In this document: positions 37,907 through 39,137 of the stretch, piece by piece
Position numbering within the stretch: position 1 is the first letter of the stretch
How the letters are laid out: each line of letters begins with the position of its first letter
IMG/VR virus record: IMGVR_UViG_3300047508_000194
Coordinates: 1-39,137 of that record
Direction: 5' to 3' (one strand)
From: a virus
DNA: 39,137 bases
The notes under the pieces: model-generated
Seen by the model: the letters and a program-made list of their open reading frames with translations, nothing else
What the model was told of the DNA's origin: nothing
Databases searched by the model: none
Made by a program: the position numbers and the translations under genes

Positions 37907-39137
37907 ATGGATTGGGGCTTAATCAAGTCTATCGGCTTTTGGGGGCCGCTTGTCTCAGCCGACAAGAAGCTGACTGCGCCTGCAGGCGATGGTCTGCCCG
38001 AAGTACCGCTCATCAATAGCGACGTCTACTGGCACGAGGCGCAGCATCCTGTAAGCGGCGCGCAGCTGCTCGGCACGTTCAAGATCGGTGAGCCGATCGT
38101 CTTCAAGGTGCCGATCGCGGCAGACACAGACATCGCGCTTCGCACGATCGGTCGCTCAGCTCGTGGGCTGCGCACAGAATCGCAAGTCTCAGAAGCGAAC
38201 CCTGACATCTATCGCGCTGGCGGTTTAGGCGGCGGCGGATTCTCGCTGCGCCAGAATCACGGATGGGTCTACGGCGTCGATGTGCCCTCAGAGCCGAAGC
38301 TCAACTTCATAAACGCCTTTCAGCTGAAAGACGATACTGTCTTCGGTGAGACTGACATCTCGACGTTCGGCGTGCCGACAGGGATGCTCAACCTGCGCAC
38401 TGACAAGCTCGCTTCAGGCGTGATCGCTGTCACGACTGGCACGATCGCGGCAGGCGCGCTGACGACGCTCACGCTTGCCGCACGTCTCGATCTGCAGCCT
38501 GGCAGCGGCATCTACATCTCAGGCGCAGGGCCGTCAGGCGTAGCGCTCATCACGACAGTAACGTCGAACTCAGAGAACGGACTTGTTCTGCATCTCGCGA
38601 CAGCAGCGAGCGCGCCGGTGACAGGCGTGCTCGTCCAGGCTGATGACACGGCGGCAGTTCAGAGCTGGATTAGCGCGAAGGGCGATCTCGCAATGCCGCC
38701 TGGTTACTATCGCCTGACGTCATCGATTCTCTTTCCGCCTGCGAGTGAGGGCTTCTCGATCATTATCCACGGCGCCGGCTGGGACTTATCAGTCTTTGCC
38801 TTTCAGAATATAGGCGACGGCTTCGTCACTGACACATCGAACCCGGCCAATCTGCGCTTTGATTCAATCGTCTTCAAAGACTGCACGATCGCGACTGCGG
38901 TCGTGGGCGACTCAAGTGGCACAGTCTCATCGACTAATCGTGGTCACGGCTTTCGCATGACTGCCCCCGACATATACGGCATCTACGATCAGCTCGTGCT
39001 CGATCGCTGTCGCATCATCGGCTGGGGCAGATGGGGCTTGTGGTCTGACAATGCTGAAGTTTGCTGGCTGCATAAGTGCATCTTCAGACTCAACAAGTCA
39101 GGGCATGTCGCGCTCATCGCGCCCGACATAGATCGGA
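37907..39137 (+). CDS. Giant tail fibre/spike, N-terminal part (continues at base 1)
   Basis: ATG 37907 directly follows the previous stop. The first ~130 residues (SIGFWGPLVSADKKLTAPAG; EVPLINSDVYWHEAQHPVSG; LLGTFKIGEPIVFKVPIAAD) look like a virion-attachment Ig/FN3 domain. A Gly-rich linker (GGLGGGGF) precedes a pectate-lyase-type beta-helix: VQADDTAAVQSWISAKGDLA, MPPGYYRLTSSILFPP, IIIHGAGWDLSVF. The frame runs through the terminal repeat. With 1..3882 the protein is about 1659 residues. The last seven bases are adapter, not coding. Confidence 0.85.
   Translation, partial: MDWGLIKSIGFWGPLVSADKKLTAPAGDGLPEVPLINSDVYWHEAQHPVSGAQLLGTFKIGEPIVFKVPIAADTDIALRTIGRSARGLRTESQVSEANPDIYRAGGLGGGGFSLRQNHGWVYGVDVPSEPKLNFINAFQLKDDTVFGETDISTFGVPTGMLNLRTDKLASGVIAVTTGTIAAGALTTLTLAARLDLQPGSGIYISGAGPSGVALITTVTSNSENGLVLHLATAASAPVTGVLVQADDTAAVQSWISAKGDLAMPPGYYRLTSSILFPPASEGFSIIIHGAGWDLSVFAFQNIGDGFVTDTSNPANLRFDSIVFKDCTIATAVVGDSSGTVSSTNRGHGFRMTAPDIYGIYDQLVLDRCRIIGWGRWGLWSDNAEVCWLHKCIFRLNKSGHVALIAPDIDR
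39005..39130. repeat. Terminal direct repeat, right copy
   Basis: Exact copy of bases 1-126, inside the fibre gene that begins at 37907. After merging the copies the unique genome length is about 39,004 bp. Confidence 0.95.
39130..39137. other. Likely residual Illumina adapter bases
   Basis: The final bases AGATCGGA do not continue the sequence found after the left repeat copy. They equal the first eight bases of the common TruSeq adapter (AGATCGGAAGAGC). The A at 39130 matches both readings. This is most likely untrimmed adapter and not phage DNA. Confidence 0.8.

Noticed and set aside
1-39137. Diversity-generating retroelement linked to the fibres
   Set aside because: No reverse transcriptase and no template/variable repeat pair biased at adenines was seen. 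The fibre repeats are ordinary domain duplications.

Overview
The window is a complete or nearly complete genome of a temperate, tailed, siphovirus-like double-stranded DNA phage with an HK97-type head. Bases 1-126 recur exactly at 39005-39130. The last eight bases (AGATCGGA) match the start of a standard Illumina adapter. The contig is therefore best read as a circular map of about 39,004 bp whose ends were cut inside one large tail-fibre gene (37907 to the right end, continuing 1..3882). The host is not identifiable. Composition is moderately GC-rich, the Gram-negative style exported protein at 5306-5992 and the FN3/LamG fibres suggest an environmental bacterium, and the attP site shows that the host has a tRNA-Thr(CGT) gene.

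Layout on the circle: (i) 37907..3882 is the giant fibre, then a small ORF (3890-4204). (ii) 4198-7336 is a leftward accessory cassette: a HEPN-like protein, a frameshifted or overlapping small gene pair, an exported protein, a DUF4236 membrane protein, a coiled-coil protein and an excisionase-like HTH protein. (iii) 7337-7605 is a divergent control region with two -35/-10 promoters, each overlapped by the same 20-bp palindrome. (iv) 7606-9488 is a rightward early operon with small zinc-ribbon proteins and a Rad52-like annealing protein, closed by a terminator. (v) 9570-9806 is attP (a tRNA-Thr 3' half flanked by direct repeats), followed by leftward int, an unknown gene and an XRE repressor. 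(vi) 11952-16577 carries a Cro-like regulator, a second small HTH protein, a structured leader RNA, a second (RecT-like) annealing protein, an HNH nuclease, a replication-initiator-like protein and many tiny coupled genes. (vii) 16720-21461 holds two receptor-binding proteins with homologous C-terminal LamG-like domains, placed upstream of packaging. (viii) 21498-22545 has small proteins, including a Pro/Gly/His/Asp repeat protein. (ix) 22630-37905 is the late module: terminase, an Acb2-like anti-defence protein, portal, head morphogenesis, protease, capsid, connectors, tail tube, tape measure, frameshifted chaperones and tail tip.

How the genes work together: Int acts on attP for lysogeny. 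The XRE pair at 11372-12230 forms a CI/Cro-like switch. A separate palindromic operator pair at 7351/7460 appears to co-regulate the accessory cassette and the early recombination operon. The late genes are tightly overlapped (ATGA, TGATG), as expected for coupled translation. No DNA polymerase, helicase, endolysin or holin is recognisable, so replication probably relies on the host and the lysis genes are either novel or among the small membrane proteins.

The items most worth a second look are the Acb2-like cyclic-nucleotide sponge candidate, the HEPN-bearing accessory cassette with its divergent operator, the structured leader at 12820-12985, the non-canonical tail-chaperone frameshift located after the tape measure, and the presence of two different annealing proteins.
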